The position numbers and the translations under genes are program-made. The notes below the pieces were generated by a model that saw only the letters and a program-made list of their open reading frames with translations, searched no databases and was not told where the DNA came from. Source: Bacteroidota bacterium (lineage in GTDB: Bacteria; Bacteroidota; Ignavibacteria; UBA10030; UBA8401). Taken from it: a stretch of 33,125 bases of DNA. Below are positions 30,148 through 33,125 of the stretch, one piece after another; the first letter of the stretch is position 1; every line of letters starts with the position of its first letter. The stretch is from the NCBI GenBank assembly GCA_028749215.1, contig JAQUOA010000006.1, forward strand, positions 1-33,125. Direction: 5' to 3'.

Positions 30148-32877
30148 ATGCCTAAATATGTCTATTTTTTTGGGAAGGGAAAAGCTGAGGGGAAAGCGGA
30201 AATGAAAAACCTGCTCGGCGGAAAGGGAGCGAACCTTGCGGAAATGACGAACATTGGTTTGCCCGTGCCGGCCGGTTTCACCATTTCTACGGAAGTGTGT
30301 ACGTACTACTACGACAACAAAAAAACATTGCCGAAATCACTGGCGAAAGAAGTTGCAGCGGCTCTTAAAAAAGTTGAAAGTGCCATGGGTGCAAAATTCG
30401 GCGATGTAAAAAATCCATTGTTGATGTCCGTTCGTTCCGGCGCGCGCGCTTCAATGCCCGGCATGATGGACACCATTTTGAATCTTGGAATCAACGATGC
30501 CATTGCCGAAAGTCTTGTAAAGAAGACAGGCAATCCGCGTTTCGTGTATGATTCGTACCGCCGCTTCGTGCAAATGTACGGCGATGTTGTGCTCGGATTG
30601 AAACCGGTTCATAAAGATGAAATTGATCCCTTCGAAGTCATCATTGAAGAAAAGAAGCATCAAAAAGGCGTTCACCTCGATACGGAGTTAACTGCCGACG
30701 ATATGAAAGATTTGATTGCAAAATTCAAAACTGCAATCAAAGAAAAAACCGGACACGATTTTCCTCAAGATCCGCTGAAACAATTATGGGGTGCAGCAGG
30801 AGCAGTGTTCAATTCGTGGAATAATGACCGCGCCATTGCCTATAGAAAGATGTATGACATTCCCGCTGAATGGGGAACAGCTGTCAACATTCAATCCATG
30901 GTCTTCGGAAATATGGGCGAAGATTCCGGAACCGGCGTGGCGTTCACACGCGATGCGGCAACGGGTGAGAATGTTTTCTACGGCGAATATTTAATGAACG
31001 CACAAGGCGAAGATGTTGTTGCGGGAACGCGCACGCCGCTTCACATTTCTGAACTCGAAAAACAAAATCCGAAAATTTACAAAGAGCTTGACAAGATTCG
31101 CTTGAAACTTGAAAAGCATTATCGGGATATGAACGATATCGAGTTCACCATTCAGCAGGGAAAATTGTACATGCTGCAATGCCGCGTCGGGAAACGTACC
31201 GCATTCGCCGCAATTAAAATTGCTGTTGATATGGTAACCGAAAAATTGATCACCGATAAAGAAGCGCTCCAAAGAATCGAACCCGATCAGCTGAACCAAC
31301 TGCTTCGGCCGATTTTCGATTTAAAAGAAAAGAAAGGTGCTGTTGACAGCGGTCGTTTACTGACAAAAGGATTGAACGCAGGTCCCGGTGCAGCAACAGG
31401 CCGTGTTGTGTTCAACGCTCCCGATGCCGAAGATTGGAAAAAGCGGGGCGAGAAAATTATTCTTGTCCGCATCGAAACATCACCGGAAGATATCAAAGGG
31501 ATGGATGCCTCCGAAGGTATTCTCACGGCACGCGGCGGAATGACGTCGCATGCGGCGCTCGTTGCTCGTCAGATGGGTAAAGTCTGCGTGGCAGGATGTT
31601 CCGAATTGAACATCGATTACGGAACACATTCCATGGTGGTGAAAGGAAAGACAATCAAAGAAGGCGATTGGATTTCACTTGACGGAACCACCGGTGAAGT
31701 GATCGAAGGAAAAGTTGCAACGAAGCCATCGGAAGTTCTTCAAGTGCTTGTTGACAAAACACTCGACGCAAAACAAGCGCCTGTGTATCAACAGTATGCA
31801 AAGATCATGTCGTGGGCAGATAAGTATCGCAAACTGAACATCCGCACCAACGCCGATCAGCCGGATCAGGCAAGCAACGCCGTGGCATTCGGCGCAGAAG
31901 GTATCGGCCTCTGCCGCACAGAGCATATGTTCTTCGGCGAGGGAAAGATCGGCCCGATGCGCGAAATGATTCTTGCCGAAAATGTTGAAGACCGCAAGAA
32001 AGCATTGGCGAAATTATTGCCGCTGCAGCGCGCAGACTTTGCAGGAATTTTTGAAGCGATGAACGGTCGTCCGGTGACTATCCGTACCATCGATCCGCCG
32101 CTCCATGAATTTGTTCCTCATGAAGAAAAAGAGCAACGTGAACTTGCGCAGACAATGGGTGTCAGTTTTGAAAAAGTAAAACGCCGCGTGGCAAGTCTGC
32201 ACGAGTTTAACCCGATGCTTGGTTTCCGCGGATGCCGCTTAGGAATTATCTATCCTGAAATTACCGAAATGCAATCGCGGGCAATTTTTGAAGCCGCCGC
32301 GCAGATCCAGGCAAAAGGAATCAAAGTATTTCCTGAAGTGATGATTCCGCTGGTGGGCAATGTCAATGAACTTGCCGACCAAGAAAAGATTGTTCGCCGC
32401 GTTGCTTCAGAAGTTATGGCGGAGAAAAAAGTAAAATTTCAATATTTAGTCGGAACAATGATTGAAGTTCCGCGCGGTGCAGTGACGGCGGATGAAATTG
32501 CGAAAGTTGCAGAGTTCTTCTCTTTCGGAACAAACGACTTAACACAAACCACCATGGGGATGAGCCGCGACGACTCGGCAAGCTTCTTGGTTCCGTACGT
32601 CGCGCGTGAAATCTACGCGAAAGATCCGTTCGAAGTTCTCGACCGCGACGGCGTCGGTGCATTGATGAAGATCGCCATCGAAAAAGGGCGCAGCACACGT
32701 CCGACGTTGAAAGTCGGAATTTGCGGCGAGCATGGCGGAGAACCGTCGAGCGTTGAATTCTGTCACATGATCGGCAACAACTACGTCAGCTGTTCGCCGT
32801 TCCGTGTGCCGATTGCACGTCTTGCAGCGGCTCGTGCGGCATTGAAAGATTTGAAAACAGCAAAAAAGAAAAAATAA
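30148..32877 (+). CDS. ppdK: Pyruvate, phosphate dikinase
   Basis: The protein has 909 residues, the full family length. It interconverts pyruvate + ATP + phosphate and phosphoenolpyruvate + AMP + pyrophosphate in the cytoplasm. The N-terminal nucleotide-binding domain includes [12 protein letters not shown] and [19 protein letters not shown]. The swivelling domain has the phosphorylated His468 in [16 protein letters not shown]. The C-terminal PEP/pyruvate barrel includes [31 protein letters not shown] and the catalytic Cys859 in [15 protein letters not shown] lies about ten bases before the ATG. It is transcribed alone and ends in a clear terminator. In anaerobes of this group it serves either glycolysis with pyrophosphate or gluconeogenesis; the direction cannot be read here. 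Confidence 0.98.
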   Translation: MPKYVYFFGKGKAEGKAEMKNLLGGKGANLAEMTNIGLPVPAGFTISTEVCTYYYDNKKTLPKSLAKEVAAALKKVESAMGAKFGDVKNPLLMSVRSGARASMPGMMDTILNLGINDAIAESLVKKTGNPRFVYDSYRRFVQMYGDVVLGLKPVHKDEIDPFEVIIEEKKHQKGVHLDTELTADDMKDLIAKFKTAIKEKTGHDFPQDPLKQLWGAAGAVFNSWNNDRAIAYRKMYDIPAEWGTAVNIQSMVFGNMGEDSGTGVAFTRDAATGENVFYGEYLMNAQGEDVVAGTRTPLHISELEKQNPKIYKELDKIRLKLEKHYRDMNDIEFTIQQGKLYMLQCRVGKRTAFAAIKIAVDMVTEKLITDKEALQRIEPDQLNQLLRPIFDLKEKKGAVDSGRLLTKGLNAGPGAATGRVVFNAPDAEDWKKRGEKIILVRIETSPEDIKGMDASEGILTARGGMTSHAALVARQMGKVCVAGCSELNIDYGTHSMVVKGKTIKEGDWISLDGTTGEVIEGKVATKPSEVLQVLVDKTLDAKQAPVYQQYAKIMSWADKYRKLNIRTNADQPDQASNAVAFGAEGIGLCRTEHMFFGEGKIGPMREMILAENVEDRKKALAKLLPLQRADFAGIFEAMNGRPVTIRTIDPPLHEFVPHEEKEQRELAQTMGVSFEKVKRRVASLHEFNPMLGFRGCRLGIIYPEITEMQSRAIFEAAAQIQAKGIKVFPEVMIPLVGNVNELADQEKIVRRVASEVMAEKKVKFQYLVGTMIEVPRGAVTADEIAKVAEFFSFGTNDLTQTTMGMSRDDSASFLVPYVAREIYAKDPFEVLDRDGVGALMKIAIEKGRSTRPTLKVGICGEHGGEPSSVEFCHMIGNNYVSCSPFRVPIARLAAARAALKDLKTAKKKK

Positions 32878-32911
32878 GCTGTAGAAAATCTTACAAGATA
32901 CGTACTCATGT

Positions 32912-32946
32912 GAAGCCACGACACACCGTTGTGGCTTCGCTGTTTT
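32912..32946 (+). terminator. Rho-independent terminator of ppdK
   Basis: GAAGCCACGAC pairs with GTTGTGGCTTC (one G-T pair) around an ACACC loop, followed by GCTGTTTT. It begins 35 bases after the ppdK stop. From 32947 to the window end I see no gene. Confidence 0.88.
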
Positions 32947-33125
32947 AAATAGCAATGCAACTCTATTTTCTGAAGTATTGACGCTAACAGTTAAAACCAA
33001 TACATTCTATCCAACAAAAATAGTGACTCCGGCGCCTTTCGATATTCCGCACGCACGGGCTGACTGCAATTACTCATTAGGTGCAATTGTTGTTGTCACC
33101 ATTCACATTGAAACAATATGAAGAT

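Overview
The window looks like a chromosomal segment of a Bacteroidota/Chlorobiota-group bacterium, most like the Ignavibacteria. Four secreted proteins end in the same type IX secretion (T9SS) sorting domain (NYPNPFNPTT ... DLLGREVATLVNE ... KKM.L.K), lipoproteins are frequent, and GC content is moderate. This placement is inferred from family resemblance; no rRNA is present to confirm it.

Layout. (1) 1-4250: an orphan fragment of a sorting domain, a secreted beta-propeller protein, a secreted GH3-like protein that lacks the catalytic loop, and a second orphan sorting-domain fragment. (2) 4254-8388, minus strand: a lipoprotein with a GH76-like barrel, an M1 aminopeptidase and an FKBP prolyl isomerase lipoprotein. 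A 57-bp palindromic repeat stands in opposite orientation on each side of the aminopeptidase. (3) 8564-11479: a tightly overlapping operon of type III polyketide synthase, methyltransferase and flavoprotein. Its content resembles the srsABC alkylresorcinol/alkylquinone operon of Streptomyces. (4) 11686-16336: a large multidomain GH3 glycosidase and a second secreted protein, both T9SS substrates.

(5) About 16400-21820 is an accessory region of small, mostly uncharacterised minus-strand genes: lipoproteins, a membrane protein, a ParB-fold protein, a TPR/DUF6624 protein and a TolB-like propeller. After most stop codons lies a degenerate inverted-repeat site. The best one (18991-19068) folds like an integron attC site with extrahelical bases. 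No integrase gene is in the window, so I read this as a candidate cluster of attC sites lacking an integrase (CALIN). The region also holds broken genes: an SRPBCC relic, a small ORF split by an in-frame TGA, and the truncated end of a paralogue of that ORF. It stops just short of a tRNA-Val gene.

(6) 21889-25200: tRNA-Val(CAC) and a hybrid sensor kinase. The kinase is bracketed by two copies of a terminator plus the last codons of the neighbouring transporter gene. (7) 25168-29681, minus strand: a sulfur-oxyanion module of MerR-type regulator, octaheme tetrathionate-reductase-like cytochrome c, membrane cytochrome b and two YeeE/YedE transporter proteins, one fused to a rhodanese domain without its cysteine. 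The likely logic is import of thiosulfate or a related sulfur compound together with quinol-linked reduction of tetrathionate or a similar oxidant, controlled by the Cys/His-rich regulator. (8) 30148-32946: pyruvate phosphate dikinase with its terminator.
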